From an uncultured Clostridia bacterium (GTDB lineage: Bacteria > Bacillota > Clostridia > Christensenellales > Borkfalkiaceae): DNA of 40,196 bases. The notes under the pieces were generated by a model that was not told the DNA's origin, ran no database searches, and worked only from the letters and a program-made list of their open reading frames with translations. Where the stretch lies: positions 1 through 40,196 of the forward strand of contig CANQJF010000017.1 in the NCBI GenBank assembly GCA_947624225.1, read 5' to 3'. The position numbers and the translations under genes are program-made. This document shows positions 1-9,125 of the stretch, one piece after another. Numbering within the stretch: position 1 is the stretch's first letter; each line of letters begins with the position of its first letter.

Positions 1-526
1 GGCACATCCCGGGAAAAAGTTGAACTTCATGGGATACGAGTTCGGGCAGTTCAAGGAATGGGACTATAAAGAGGGGTTGGAATTTTTCCTGCGCGATCAA
101 TATGAGCTGCACGGAAAACTCTCCGTTCTTGTGCGCGACCTCAACGCATTCTATAAGAATACTCCCGCTTTCTATGAGGTGGAAGATTCGTGGGCGGGCT
201 TCGAATGGCTGGCGGCAGATGACGCGGACCGCAACATCGTCTCCTTTATACGCCGCGATAAGCATGGGTGCGAAGTACTATGTCTGTCATGTTTTTCGGG
301 AACGGACGCCGACGATTACCTCATGGGCGTCAATCAAAAAGGGAAATACAGGATAGTTTTCTGCACGGACGATAAAAAGTATGGCGGCCAAGGGAAATTG
401 AAGCGCAAGACGCTGTCGGCTGTCAAAAAACCCAGCCACGGGAAACAGTATTCGCTCCGCATCACCGTGCCGAAGTTCACGACGATCTATCTCGTCCGGG
501 AGCCCGATGCGCCCGCCAAGAAATAA
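1..526 (+). CDS. glgB: 1,4-alpha-glucan branching enzyme, C-terminal part (5' end outside window)
   Basis: The frame is open from base 2 and reads AHPGKKLNFMGYEFGQ, the conserved GlgB segment near the end of the GH13 barrel (typically HPGKKLLFMG.EFGQ). About 174 residues follow, including the HGKLSVLVRDLN-like helix and the C-terminal beta domain. GlgB cuts alpha-1,4 chains and rejoins them by alpha-1,6 bonds to make glycogen branches. The catalytic residues lie upstream of the window. The TTG at base 20 is internal and not a start. The gene is first of the visible glg genes, 79 bp before glgC on the same strand. Family identity is secure; completeness cannot be judged. Confidence 0.9.
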   Translation, partial: AHPGKKLNFMGYEFGQFKEWDYKEGLEFFLRDQYELHGKLSVLVRDLNAFYKNTPAFYEVEDSWAGFEWLAADDADRNIVSFIRRDKHGCEVLCLSCFSGTDADDYLMGVNQKGKYRIVFCTDDKKYGGQGKLKRKTLSAVKKPSHGKQYSLRITVPKFTTIYLVREPDAPAKK

Positions 527-605
527 AAACAAGAAATAAAAAAAGGAATAGACGGCCCAAAGCCGAAAAAACCAAGGTATAAAGCTCTAAGGGGGTAATG
601 AAAAA

Positions 606-1802
606 ATGCTCAGAAAGAAAGAATGTGTTGCGATGTTGCTTGCGGGCGGACAGGGTTCGAGACTGTACGCTTTGACCAACAACATCGCAAAGCCCGCAGT
701 TGCGTTCGGCGCAAAATATCGGATCATCGATTTTCCGCTCAGCAATTGCATCAACTCGGGGATCGACACCGTGGGGGTTCTCACGCAATATGAGCCGCTG
801 GAACTCAATGAATATATCGGGAACGGGCAGCCGTGGGATCTCGACCGCGCCTTTGGCGGCGTGCATATTCTTTCGCCCTATCAGGCGAAGAAAAAGCAGT
901 CGTGGTTCGAGGGGACGGCCAACGCAATCTATCAGAACATGCACTTCATGAAGAAGTACAATCCCGACTATATCCTCATTCTCTCGGGCGATCATATCTA
1001 TAAAATGAATTACGCCAAGATGCTCCGCGCGCACAAGGAGACGGGCGCGGATTGCACCATCGCCGCCATCGAGGTCCCGCTCTCCGAGGCCTCCCGTTTC
1101 GGCATTTTAAACACCAATCCCGACGGGTCCATCTACCAGTTTGAGGAAAAGCCCAAGGCACCCAAGAGCAATCTTGCCTCGATGGGGATCTATATCTTCA
1201 CGGCCAAGAAACTCTTCAAATATCTCGAAGAGGACGACGCCAATCCCGCTTCCTCCAAGGATTTCGGCAAGGATGTGCTTCCCGCCATGCTCAATGCGGG
1301 CGAAAAGATGTTCTCCTACCGCTTCCACGGATATTGGAAAGATGTGGGCACCATCTCCTCGCTCTGGGAATCCAATATGGATCTTCTCGGCCGCGATCCC
1401 GGCTTCGATGTGGGGGATCACGATTGGAAGATCCACTCCCGCAATCCGCTGGCGCCGCCCGAATACCTCGGGCCGACCGCAGTCATCGACAATTCCATGA
1501 TCGCACTCGGCTGTGAAGTCGAGGGGACGGTCGAGCACTCTGTGCTTGCCTCCAACGTCGTGGTGGAAGAGGGGGCCGTCGTGCGGGATGCCGTGCTGAT
1601 GGCGGGAACGGTCGTGAAGCGCGGCGCCATCGTCGAGTACTGTGTCATCGATGAGAACGTCATCATCGAAGAGGGGGCACATGTCGGCGAACCCAAGGAA
1701 GCGGGCGCGGGCATCGCGGTATTGGGCAGAAACATTACGATTGCCGCAGGAGCAAAAGTCAAGGGCGGCGTCATTCTTGATAAGGATTACAAGGGGGAAT
1801 AA
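606..1802 (+). CDS. glgC: glucose-1-phosphate adenylyltransferase, catalytic subunit
   Basis: 398 residues. GlgC makes ADP-glucose from glucose-1-phosphate and ATP, the committed step of bacterial glycogen synthesis. The N-terminal nucleotidyltransferase carries the glycine-rich loop [14 protein letters not shown] (residues 11-24) and the [14 protein letters not shown] segment. Further along are the [10 protein letters not shown] sugar-phosphate region and [15 protein letters not shown]. The C-terminal third is a left-handed beta-helix of hexapeptide repeats. The start ATG follows an AAGGGGG-like Shine-Dalgarno at about 588-595; an ATG at 598 is out of frame. glgD follows after 4 bp, so the two are probably translated together as a GlgC/GlgD heteromer, as known in Firmicutes. 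Confidence 0.95.
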   Translation: MLRKKECVAMLLAGGQGSRLYALTNNIAKPAVAFGAKYRIIDFPLSNCINSGIDTVGVLTQYEPLELNEYIGNGQPWDLDRAFGGVHILSPYQAKKKQSWFEGTANAIYQNMHFMKKYNPDYILILSGDHIYKMNYAKMLRAHKETGADCTIAAIEVPLSEASRFGILNTNPDGSIYQFEEKPKAPKSNLASMGIYIFTAKKLFKYLEEDDANPASSKDFGKDVLPAMLNAGEKMFSYRFHGYWKDVGTISSLWESNMDLLGRDPGFDVGDHDWKIHSRNPLAPPEYLGPTAVIDNSMIALGCEVEGTVEHSVLASNVVVEEGAVVRDAVLMAGTVVKRGAIVEYCVIDENVIIEEGAHVGEPKEAGAGIAVLGRNITIAAGAKVKGGVILDKDYKGE

Positions 1803-1806
1803 AATC

Positions 1807-2931
1807 ATGGCACATTCCACGGTAGGCGTCATTTTTTCCAATGTTCACGACGAAAACATCCCGGAGCTTTCCCGTCATCGCACGATGGCATCCGTACCTT
1901 TCGGGGGAAGATATCGTCTCATCGATTTCGCACTCTCCAACATGGTGAATTCCGGGATCACGACGGTCGGCATTGTCACGAAAAACAACTATCAGTCACT
2001 CATTGATCACTTGGGCAGCGGCAAAGAGTGGGATCTCGCGAGAAAGGACGGCGGGATCATCCTGCTTCCTCCCTATTCGGATGAAACGGATAAGCCCTAT
2101 ACCACGCGCCTCGAAGCGCTCATGAGCATCACGGGATTTCTGAATCACCGCAAAGAGGATTACGTCGTCATCTCCGACTGTGACGGCATTGCCCACATCG
2201 ACATCGCGGATATCGTTCGCTTCCATGAGGAGAAAGGGGCCGATATCACCATGGTCTATCACGAAGAGAAGATCCCGTGCGAGTCCTCTTACTTCATCAC
2301 GCTCGAACCCGACAGGAGGAGCGGCCGCGTAAAGGGGCTGAAAATCAATCCCGGCGACCTCAGAAAGGGCAAGAAGTATGACCTCTATGTCAACATCATG
2401 GTGATGAGCCGCGAGTTCTTGGTGGACACCATTCGGGATGCCGTCACGCGCGGGTTTTCCAGCTTCGGCAGGGACATCCTCACCAAGAATGTGGATACCC
2501 TCAAAATTTACGGCTATAATTTCAAGGGCTATTATGCGGGCGTCAACTCCATGGAGGACTACTACCGCCACAGCATGGAGCTGCTTGACCGCAAAGTGCG
2601 CGATGAGCTGTTCGGAGAGCGCGATATCTACACCAAGGTCCGCGATAGTGCGCCCTCGAAATATCTCGAAGGGGCCGTCGTGCGCAACACGCTCGTCTCC
2701 GATGGGTGCGAGATCGAGGGGACGGTCGAAAATTGCATTCTCTTCCGCGGAGTCAAAGTGGGAAAGGGGAGTGTCATCCGCAACTCCGTCATCATGCAGG
2801 ATACGGTCATCGGCGAGAATGTCTCTCTGGATTGCGTGATCACGGACAAGAACGTGGTCATCCGCGACAGGAGAACGCTCGCCGGTTGCGCAGAACTGCC
2901 TTACTTCATCTCGAAAGGCAGGATGCTTTAA
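1807..2931 (+). CDS. glgD: glucose-1-phosphate adenylyltransferase-like subunit GlgD
   Basis: 374 residues, homologous to GlgC over its length (VPFGGRYRLIDFALSNMVNSGITTVGIVTKNNY). It lacks the GGQGSRL catalytic loop: the equivalent position reads FSNVHDENIPELSRHR. This is the hallmark of GlgD, a largely non-catalytic partner that modulates GlgC. The C-terminal half contains hexapeptide repeats (VVRNTLVSDGCEIEGTVENCIL). ATG 1807 is chosen because it has AAGGGGG at 1791-1797 and matches the family start; an in-frame ATG at 1642 lies inside glgC and is rejected. It sits 4 bp downstream of glgC and 95 bp upstream of glgA. Confidence 0.92.
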   Translation: MAHSTVGVIFSNVHDENIPELSRHRTMASVPFGGRYRLIDFALSNMVNSGITTVGIVTKNNYQSLIDHLGSGKEWDLARKDGGIILLPPYSDETDKPYTTRLEALMSITGFLNHRKEDYVVISDCDGIAHIDIADIVRFHEEKGADITMVYHEEKIPCESSYFITLEPDRRSGRVKGLKINPGDLRKGKKYDLYVNIMVMSREFLVDTIRDAVTRGFSSFGRDILTKNVDTLKIYGYNFKGYYAGVNSMEDYYRHSMELLDRKVRDELFGERDIYTKVRDSAPSKYLEGAVVRNTLVSDGCEIEGTVENCILFRGVKVGKGSVIRNSVIMQDTVIGENVSLDCVITDKNVVIRDRRTLAGCAELPYFISKGRML

Positions 2932-2944
2932 TCTTGGGATCCGA

Positions 2945-2982
2945 TGCGGTGCATGCCCGCGGTCTTTGGGCAAGGCACCGCA
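2945..2982 (+). other. intercistronic hairpin between glgD and glgA
   Basis: Perfect 8-bp arms TGCGGTGC (2945-2952) and GCACCGCA (2975-2982) enclose a second GCCC/GGGC stem. No U-tract follows, so it is not a canonical terminator. It may be an mRNA processing or stability element that sets different glgCD and glgA levels; this role is inferred. Confidence 0.5.
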
Positions 2983-3026
2983 GATGATCGCATATAAAAA
3001 TTTATGGTGTCAACAAGGGGGAAATT

Positions 3027-4562
3027 ATGAGCACCAATCAATCAGAAATCAAAACAACAACGACGCCCGCAGTGGAACAGACGGAATGGACCGAGACGGT
3101 AGTGCCCGAGGAGGAGCCGGAGGTGCAGATCGAGGCAAAAAAGAAGATCCTCTTTGTTGCATCCGAGGCCGCACCGTTCATTGCGACGGGGGGACTTGCG
3201 GAGGTCATCGGGTCGCTCTCCAAGGCGCTTGCAAAAAACGATCGCTTTGACGTGCGCGTCATCATCCCGCTCTATCAGGATATCCGCAAGGAATACCGGA
3301 AAGATTTCCGCTTCATCGGGAATATCTTTGTTCCTCTGTCGTGGCGCAACCAGTATTGCGGCATCTTTGAGTACAAAAAGGACAACGTCACTTTCTACTT
3401 TGTGGACAACGAATACTATTTTAAACGCCCCGGTTGCTATGGCTATTACGACGACGGAGAGCGTTTCGCTTTCTTCTGCCGTAGCGTCATGGAGATCCTG
3501 GGCTTTGTGGGATTCTATCCGGATGTCCTGCACTGCCATGATTGGCAGGCGGCTCTGGCGGCGCTCTACCTCAAAACCATCTATTGTTTCAGACCGGAAT
3601 ACCAGTTCATCCGCGCTGTTTTCACCATCCACAACATCGAGTATCAAGGGAAATATTCTCTGGACATCCTCGAAGATCTCTTCGGGATCTCCTATCATTA
3701 CCAATACCTCGTGGAGTTTGACCGCTGCATCAATCTCATGAAAGGGGCAATCGAATGTTGCGAGCGCTTCTCGACGGTTTCTCCCTCCTATGCCTCCGAG
3801 ATCAAGGATCCGTATTATGCACACGGGCTCGACGGCATTGTGCGCAGGAATGAATTCAAACTGTGTGGCATTTTGAACGGCATCGATCCAGAATATTACG
3901 ATCCCGAGACGGATAGCGCGCTCTTTGCAAATTACAGTGCGGAGCATCCCGAGAACAAGGCCGTTTGCAAGGCCGAGCTCCAAAAGATGTTGGGATTGCC
4001 CGTGAAGCCCAACACGCCCATGATCGCCATGATCTCCCGCCTTGTCTCCCACAAGGGGCTGGATCTCGTGCGCGAAGTCATTGAGCAGGTCTTGCGCCAA
4101 GACGTGCAATTTGTGTTGCTCGGGACGGGGGATTCCTCCTATGAGGGCTATTTCGCCGACCTCGCCCGTCGGTATCAGGGCAAGGCGGTCTCGATCATCT
4201 CCTTTAACTCCGATCTCTCGCGCAAAATTTATTCGGGGGCGGATATCTTTCTGATGCCCTCCAAGAGCGAGCCGTGCGGGCTCTCCCAGATGATCGCGAG
4301 CCGTTACGGCACGGTGGCGCTCGTCCGCGAGACGGGAGGCCTCCGCGACAGCATCACGCCCTATGGCGCGGGAGGGAACGGCTTCACTTTCTCGAACTAT
4401 GACGCCTATGATATGCTTTACGTGATCAACGAGGCGCTCGGCGTGTATCGGATGAAAGATGAATGGGCAAAACTTGTCAAAAAGGCCATGGAGACGGATT
4501 TCACGTGGTCCACGTCTGCCAAATCTTACGAGCAATTGTATCTCGATCTTTTAAGCAAATAG
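3027..4562 (+). CDS. glgA: glycogen synthase (ADP-glucose type, GT5)
   Basis: 511 residues. GlgA transfers glucose from ADP-glucose to the non-reducing end of glycogen. The GT5 N-terminal Rossmann domain begins at about residue 40 (KKKILFVASEAAPF). The C-terminal domain contains SRLVSHKGLDLV, the catalytic-glutamate motif SKSEPCGLSQM and RETGGLRDSI. Two oddities: residues 1-40 are an acidic, Thr/Glu-rich extension absent from most GlgA, and the K-T/S-G-G substrate-binding motif reads ATGG, so the usual lysine is alanine. ATG 3027 follows AAGGGGGAAATT. It lies downstream of glgCD and upstream of glgP, so use of ADP-glucose is the expected role. Confidence 0.93.
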   Translation: MSTNQSEIKTTTTPAVEQTEWTETVVPEEEPEVQIEAKKKILFVASEAAPFIATGGLAEVIGSLSKALAKNDRFDVRVIIPLYQDIRKEYRKDFRFIGNIFVPLSWRNQYCGIFEYKKDNVTFYFVDNEYYFKRPGCYGYYDDGERFAFFCRSVMEILGFVGFYPDVLHCHDWQAALAALYLKTIYCFRPEYQFIRAVFTIHNIEYQGKYSLDILEDLFGISYHYQYLVEFDRCINLMKGAIECCERFSTVSPSYASEIKDPYYAHGLDGIVRRNEFKLCGILNGIDPEYYDPETDSALFANYSAEHPENKAVCKAELQKMLGLPVKPNTPMIAMISRLVSHKGLDLVREVIEQVLRQDVQFVLLGTGDSSYEGYFADLARRYQGKAVSIISFNSDLSRKIYSGADIFLMPSKSEPCGLSQMIASRYGTVALVRETGGLRDSITPYGAGGNGFTFSNYDAYDMLYVINEALGVYRMKDEWAKLVKKAMETDFTWSTSAKSYEQLYLDLLSK

Positions 4563-4572
4563 AGCGATCCTC

Positions 4573-4600
4573 ATACGGCGCGGCCGCGGCCGCGCCGTAT
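4573..4600 (+). repeat. 28-bp perfect palindrome between glgA and glgP
   Basis: The sequence from ATACGGCG to CGCCGTAT is a perfect inverted repeat with no spacer, centred on GCGGCCGC. It would form a very stable hairpin in the mRNA. There is no U-tract after it, and glgP continues on the same strand with its own Shine-Dalgarno (AAAGGGACAAAAGGT). It is more likely an attenuator or 3'-end stabiliser than a full stop. Confidence 0.6.
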
Positions 4601-4645
4601 AAAGCGCACAGAACATAACAGTACATTTATAAAGGGACAAAAGGT

Positions 4646-7069
4646 ATGGAGAATTTAACACAACAGGAAGCGGAACAACTGATAGCAGGAAAATTATCGC
4701 GCTATTTCGGCGTTTCACCCGCCGAGGCGAGCCGCGAGCAGATCTACAAAGCAGTTGTCATGAGCGTGAGAGACATCATGCTCGAAAAGCGCCAGAAGTT
4801 CCATTTAAAGACCAAGGCCGCGCGCGCAAAGCGCGTCTACTATCTCTGCATGGAATTTCTGATGGGGAGATCGCTGAAAAACAGTGTTTACAACCTCGGC
4901 ATCGGTGAGGCACTCGAAGGGGCACTCAAACGTTATAAGACGACGTTGGAGGACCTCTATGAAGAGGAGCCGGATGCAGGGCTGGGGAACGGCGGCTTGG
5001 GGCGCCTCGCCGCATGCTTCTTGGATGGGCTCGCCACGCAAGACTATCCTGCCATGGGATTCTCCATTTGCTATCAATACGGGCTCTTTAAGCAGAAGAT
5101 CGTAGACGGCTGGCAGATCGAGTTGCCGGACGTATGGCTACCCGGCGGAGAGGCATGGCTCACCATGCGCACCGACAAGACTTTCATCGTCCGTTTTGAC
5201 GGAACGCTTGAAGAGAAGTGGACGGACCATGGCATGGAGACGGTCTATCACAACGCCAAGGAAGTGGAGGCCGTTGCCTATGACATGATGGTCTCCGGTG
5301 CAGACTCGCAAGCGGTCAGCGTGCTCCGTCTGTGGCGCTCCCGTGCCGTGCAGGAATTCGACATGCAGGCTTTCTCACAGGGCAATTACGATGTCGTCAT
5401 GCGCGACGACTCAGACGCACAGCTCATTTCCAAAGTTCTCTATCCCTCGGATAACCACAACGAGGGCAAGTCTTTGCGCTTAAAACAGCAATATTTCCTT
5501 GTCTCTGCTTCGTTGCAGTGCATTGTCTCCGACCACAAGCGCCGCTATGGATCGCTTGCGCTGCTCCCGCAAATGGCGGCCATCCATATCAACGATACCC
5601 ATCCCGCGCTTGCCATCCCCGAGCTCATGCGCATTTTGGTCGATGAAAATTATTTCAGCTGGGATACCGCATGGAATATCACGACGTCGACCTGTGCGTA
5701 TACCAACCACACCGTCCTCGCCGAAGCGCTCGAAACGTGGAACGAGAGCTTGATCGCGCGGAGGCTTCCCCGCATTTACGGGATCTTGAAAGAAATCAAC
5801 CGCCGCTTCTGTGACGACCTTTGGCATCGGTTCCCCGGCGATTGGAATAAAATTTCCCGCATGGCCATTCTTTCGCACGATACCGTGCGCATGGCAAATC
5901 TCTGCATCGTAGGTTCGAGTTCGGTGAATGGCGTCTCCGCGCTGCACAGCCAAATCATCAAAGAGAGCATCTTTCGCGATTTCTATGAGTACACGCCCGA
6001 GAAATTTACCAATGTCACCAACGGGATCGCGCACAGGCGTTGGCTCAACCAGTCCAACCCCGAACTGTGTGCGCTGATCGACGACTGCATCGGCACCGGA
6101 TACGCAAAGGATGCGGAAAAACTGATCGGGCTGAAAAAATTCACCAAAGATGCAAGCGTGCTTCAACGGCTCGATGAGATCAAACACATTAAGAAAGTGC
6201 AATTTGCAGAGTATGCCAAGAAAACGCAGGGCATCGTGATCGACCCCGATACCGTCTTTGACGTGCAGGCCAAGCGCATGCACGAATACAAGCGCCAGCT
6301 GCTCAACGTGTTGCACATCATCGGGGAATACAACGCTCTCCGCGAGAATCCCGATTTGGATGTGCTGCCCAAGACCTATATTTTCGGGGCGAAAGCGGCC
6401 GCCGGCTATGAAATGGCCAAACAGATCATGAAACTTATCTGCTTCTTGGCCGAGGATATCCACAAGAACCCGCGCATCCGCGAGAAGCTCAACGTCGTGT
6501 ACATGGAGAACTACAACGTCACGATGTCGGAAAAGCTGATGCCTGCCTCGGAAATCTCCGAGCAGATCTCTCTCGCCGGGAAAGAGGCCAGCGGCACGGG
6601 CAACATGAAATTTATGATCAACGGCGCTCTGACCATCGGGACGCTGGATGGTGCAAATGTGGAAATGGCGAGCCGGGTGGGGGAGGATAACATCTTCATC
6701 TTCGGCTTGAAAGCGGATGAGGTCAGAGAGATTTGGAATCACGGCTACAATTCGAGCGTCTACTACAACCAGGATCCCGCGCTTCGCCAGATCATTGAGT
6801 CGCTCATCGTCGGGTTCAACGGCTGCTCGTTTGCGGATATCGGCAACTATCTTCTCCGAAGCGGCCGCGTCGCCGATCCCTATATGTGCCTCGCCGACTA
6901 TGAATCCTATGCACAGACACAGGCCAGGATGGGGGAGATCTACCGGAAAGACAAGAAAAATTGGAACAAAAAGTCACTCATCAACATTGCAGAGGCGGGC
7001 TACTTCTCGGCAGATAGGAGTATCCGTGATTACGCAAACAATATTTGGCACATTAAACCCGTAAAGTAA
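4646..7069 (+). CDS. glgP: glycogen/maltodextrin phosphorylase (GT35)
   Basis: 807 residues, usual family length. It releases glucose-1-phosphate from the non-reducing ends of alpha-1,4-glucans using phosphate and pyridoxal phosphate. Family signatures include YYLCMEFLMGRSL, the PDAGLGNGGLGRLAACFLDG segment, HINDTHPALAIPELMR, RMHEYKRQLLN and the PLP-lysine motif EASGTGNMKF, with Lys655 as the expected Schiff-base residue. No signal peptide, so cytoplasmic. ATG 4646 has a nearby purine-rich Shine-Dalgarno. The next gene starts 4 bp after the stop. Position after glgA fits a synthesis-plus-degradation operon. Confidence 0.95.
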   Translation: MENLTQQEAEQLIAGKLSRYFGVSPAEASREQIYKAVVMSVRDIMLEKRQKFHLKTKAARAKRVYYLCMEFLMGRSLKNSVYNLGIGEALEGALKRYKTTLEDLYEEEPDAGLGNGGLGRLAACFLDGLATQDYPAMGFSICYQYGLFKQKIVDGWQIELPDVWLPGGEAWLTMRTDKTFIVRFDGTLEEKWTDHGMETVYHNAKEVEAVAYDMMVSGADSQAVSVLRLWRSRAVQEFDMQAFSQGNYDVVMRDDSDAQLISKVLYPSDNHNEGKSLRLKQQYFLVSASLQCIVSDHKRRYGSLALLPQMAAIHINDTHPALAIPELMRILVDENYFSWDTAWNITTSTCAYTNHTVLAEALETWNESLIARRLPRIYGILKEINRRFCDDLWHRFPGDWNKISRMAILSHDTVRMANLCIVGSSSVNGVSALHSQIIKESIFRDFYEYTPEKFTNVTNGIAHRRWLNQSNPELCALIDDCIGTGYAKDAEKLIGLKKFTKDASVLQRLDEIKHIKKVQFAEYAKKTQGIVIDPDTVFDVQAKRMHEYKRQLLNVLHIIGEYNALRENPDLDVLPKTYIFGAKAAAGYEMAKQIMKLICFLAEDIHKNPRIREKLNVVYMENYNVTMSEKLMPASEISEQISLAGKEASGTGNMKFMINGALTIGTLDGANVEMASRVGEDNIFIFGLKADEVREIWNHGYNSSVYYNQDPALRQIIESLIVGFNGCSFADIGNYLLRSGRVADPYMCLADYESYAQTQARMGEIYRKDKKNWNKKSLINIAEAGYFSADRSIRDYANNIWHIKPVK

Positions 7070-7073
7070 TCCG

Positions 7074-8897
7074 ATGCATTTCTACTACGATCCGCTCGAC
7101 CCGCAATGCAAGTCGATAGAAGGGGCTGTCCGTCGCGGGTGCGAGGTATTATTTCAGACATACTTGGTTGATGGCGATCAAGCCGACGACGTCTCTTGTA
7201 CCTTGGAGCTCTATCGGGACGATGGCGCAAAATTCAGTTTCCCGATGAAACGCGAGCGTGACAGGTTTTTCGTTTCGCTCCGTTTCAACGTGGTCGGGTT
7301 GTATTTCTATTATTTCTCGCTCGGTTCCGACGAGTTTCTCGGGCGCGGCGCGTTGCGCCGCGCCGAGTTGACGCAACACCCCGAAAGCTGGCAGGTGACT
7401 GTCTATGGGGAAGAGTATCACACGCCCGATTGGTTCAAGGGCGGGATCATGTATCAGATCTTCCCCGACCGGTTCTGCAAAGTCGGCGATTATCCCATAA
7501 AGCCATATAAAATCATGCGCGACGATTGGGGCGGACAGCCCTATTTTCGGCCCAATAGCTTTGGGAAAGTGCTGAATAACGACTTTTTCGGCGGGAATTT
7601 AAGGGGCATCCGCTCCAAACTCGGCTATCTTGCTTCGCTGCATGTCACGACCGTATATCTGAATCCCATTTTTGATGCCTATTCCAACCACCGCTATGAC
7701 ACGGGCGATTACATGCAGATCGACGGGCTTTTGGGCACGAAAGAGGATTTCGACCTGCTCATAGAGGATGCGGCCGCCTGCGGGATCCGCATCATTCTCG
7801 ACGGCGTCTTTAACCATACGGGGGACGACAGCCGATATTTTAACAAATTCGGGCGCTATGACAGCGTCGGGGCCTATCAATCGTTGCAGTCGCCCTATGC
7901 GGATTGGTATCATTTTCACCGCTATCCGGACACCTATGACAGTTGGTGGGGGATCGAGACGCTGCCCGCCGTCAACGAGCATTCGCGTTCCTATCAAAAC
8001 TTCATTTGCGGCGAGGACGGCGTCGTCAAGACGTGGCTGAGGCGCGGTGCCGCCGGTTTTCGCTTGGACGTGGCGGATGAGCTCCCCGATTTCTTTCTGA
8101 AAAAACTGCGTGCGGCTTTGAAAGAACAGGCCCCCGATGCGCTGATCATCGGCGAGGTTTGGGAGGACGCCTCCAACAAGATCTCGTATGACGTGCGGCG
8201 CGAGTATTTGCAGGGCGACGAGCTCGACTCGGTCATGAATTATCCCCTCAAAAACGCGATCATCAACTTCGTTCTCTCGGGGAAAACCGCAATGTTGCGC
8301 GAAACCATTGCAATGCTGCGCGACAATTACCCCAAAGAAACGCTCAACGCGCTCATGAACATTCTCGGGACGCACGATACGCCGCGCATTTTGACTGTTT
8401 TCGGCAACAAGCACCCCGCGGATAAGGAGGAAATGTCGCACACATTCCTCACGGCCGAGGAGCGCGCGCACGCCAAGGAGCTTGTCCGCATGGCGGCAGT
8501 TCTGCAGTTTACGCTGTTTGGCGTGCCCTGCATTTATTACGGGGATGAGGCCGGGCTGGAAGGCTACCAGGATCCTTTCTGCCGCGGATGTTTTCCGTGG
8601 GACAATATCGATGAATCGCTCCGCGCATTCTACGAGAAGTTGGGTGCGATCCGCACGGAGATCTACCCGGAGGTATTTACGGACGGCGCCTACCGCGAAA
8701 TTTATGCGGATGTAGGCTGCCTGATTTATGAGCGCAAAAAGACGCACGCGCGCGTGATCGTCTGTTGCAATCGGTCCAACGAGAAATACATCCTGCATTT
8801 CTCCGAGGCGGGATTTGCCGATGCGTTCAGCGGAGAACTTGTCGGAAAAGACATCGAGCTGCCCGCAAACACTTTCCTCATCCTCGGAAAGAAATAG
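7074..8897 (+). CDS. intracellular GH13 alpha-amylase family enzyme (cyclomaltodextrinase/neopullulanase-like)
   Basis: 607 residues without a signal peptide. An N-terminal beta-domain (about residues 1-110) precedes a GH13 barrel starting at GGIMYQIFPDRF. The four conserved regions are present: DGVFNHTG, GFRLDVADE (nucleophile Asp332), IIGEVWEDA (acid/base Glu361) and LGTHDTPRI (Asp435). The domain order resembles neopullulanase, cyclomaltodextrinase and related maltogenic amylases. It probably degrades maltodextrins or glycogen side chains left by GlgP. Exact specificity cannot be read from sequence. It begins 4 bp after the glgP stop with no clear Shine-Dalgarno, suggesting translational coupling. 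The dispersed repeat described elsewhere lies in codons about 22-31, and another copy spans the stop codon. Confidence 0.9.
   Translation: MHFYYDPLDPQCKSIEGAVRRGCEVLFQTYLVDGDQADDVSCTLELYRDDGAKFSFPMKRERDRFFVSLRFNVVGLYFYYFSLGSDEFLGRGALRRAELTQHPESWQVTVYGEEYHTPDWFKGGIMYQIFPDRFCKVGDYPIKPYKIMRDDWGGQPYFRPNSFGKVLNNDFFGGNLRGIRSKLGYLASLHVTTVYLNPIFDAYSNHRYDTGDYMQIDGLLGTKEDFDLLIEDAAACGIRIILDGVFNHTGDDSRYFNKFGRYDSVGAYQSLQSPYADWYHFHRYPDTYDSWWGIETLPAVNEHSRSYQNFICGEDGVVKTWLRRGAAGFRLDVADELPDFFLKKLRAALKEQAPDALIIGEVWEDASNKISYDVRREYLQGDELDSVMNYPLKNAIINFVLSGKTAMLRETIAMLRDNYPKETLNALMNILGTHDTPRILTVFGNKHPADKEEMSHTFLTAEERAHAKELVRMAAVLQFTLFGVPCIYYGDEAGLEGYQDPFCRGCFPWDNIDESLRAFYEKLGAIRTEIYPEVFTDGAYREIYADVGCLIYERKKTHARVIVCCNRSNEKYILHFSEAGFADAFSGELVGKDIELPANTFLILGKK
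7138..7164 (+). repeat. diverged copy of dispersed 27-bp repeat inside the GH13 gene
   Basis: GTATTATTTCAGACATA (7146-7162) matches the repeat found exactly in dxs and spoIIIAE except at one position; about 20 of 27 positions agree over the whole unit. Here it is translated as GCEVLFQTY. In dxs and spoIIIAE the same bases are read one frame away as HSTISDII. Similarity is therefore at DNA level and not imposed by protein function. Confidence 0.5.
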
Positions 8898-8912
8898 TAT
8901 GTCAGACATAAA
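8894..8912 (+). repeat. possible partial repeat copy across the GH13 stop codon
   Basis: ATAGTATGTCAGACATAA includes the TAG stop and shares TCAGACATAA with the dispersed repeat; read on the minus strand, TTATGTCTGACATA matches 13 of 14 bases. It also contains the 13-bp palindrome TATGTCAGACATA. Short, so only moderately supported. Confidence 0.35.
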
Positions 8913-9125
8913 TGACATCCTCCGCACGATGCCCTGTACGCCGAAAATTGCAAATTTGCAGGAGAATTTCCGATGAATTGCAGGAAATTCTTTCGGGAAA
9001 TTGACGAAAATGTTCCAAGATAAATACAGTGTTCACGGAACGGCTCATTGGATGCGTAAAATTTACGAAAGCCGTAAAATCGGGAATTTTCCGCAAGAAA
9101 AGTCCTCTTTTCGTCATTATACCCC

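Noticed and set aside
264..292. Similarity of GGGTGCGAAGTACTATGTCT in glgB to the repeat in the GH13 gene (about 20 of 26 bases)
   Set aside because: Both read GCEVL in the same frame, and GlgB proteins have a similar G-x-E-V/M-L stretch at this place, so protein constraint may explain it. Not counted as a repeat copy.
1642..1806. Upstream in-frame start for glgD inside glgC
   Set aside because: The extension is low-complexity shadow sequence; ATG 1807 has a strong Shine-Dalgarno and the family start.
3042..4535. Long open frames on the opposite strand inside glgA, glgP, the GH13 gene and the arabinofuranosidase gene (up to 537 codons)
   Set aside because: They mirror strongly supported genes, have no ribosome binding sites or recognisable domains, and arise from codon bias of the real frame.
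8973..9023. 16-codon reading frame MNCRKFFREIDENVPR with AGGAG upstream
   Set aside because: Too short and overlapping an inverted repeat; no promoter or conservation evidence. Could be a leader peptide but not supportable.
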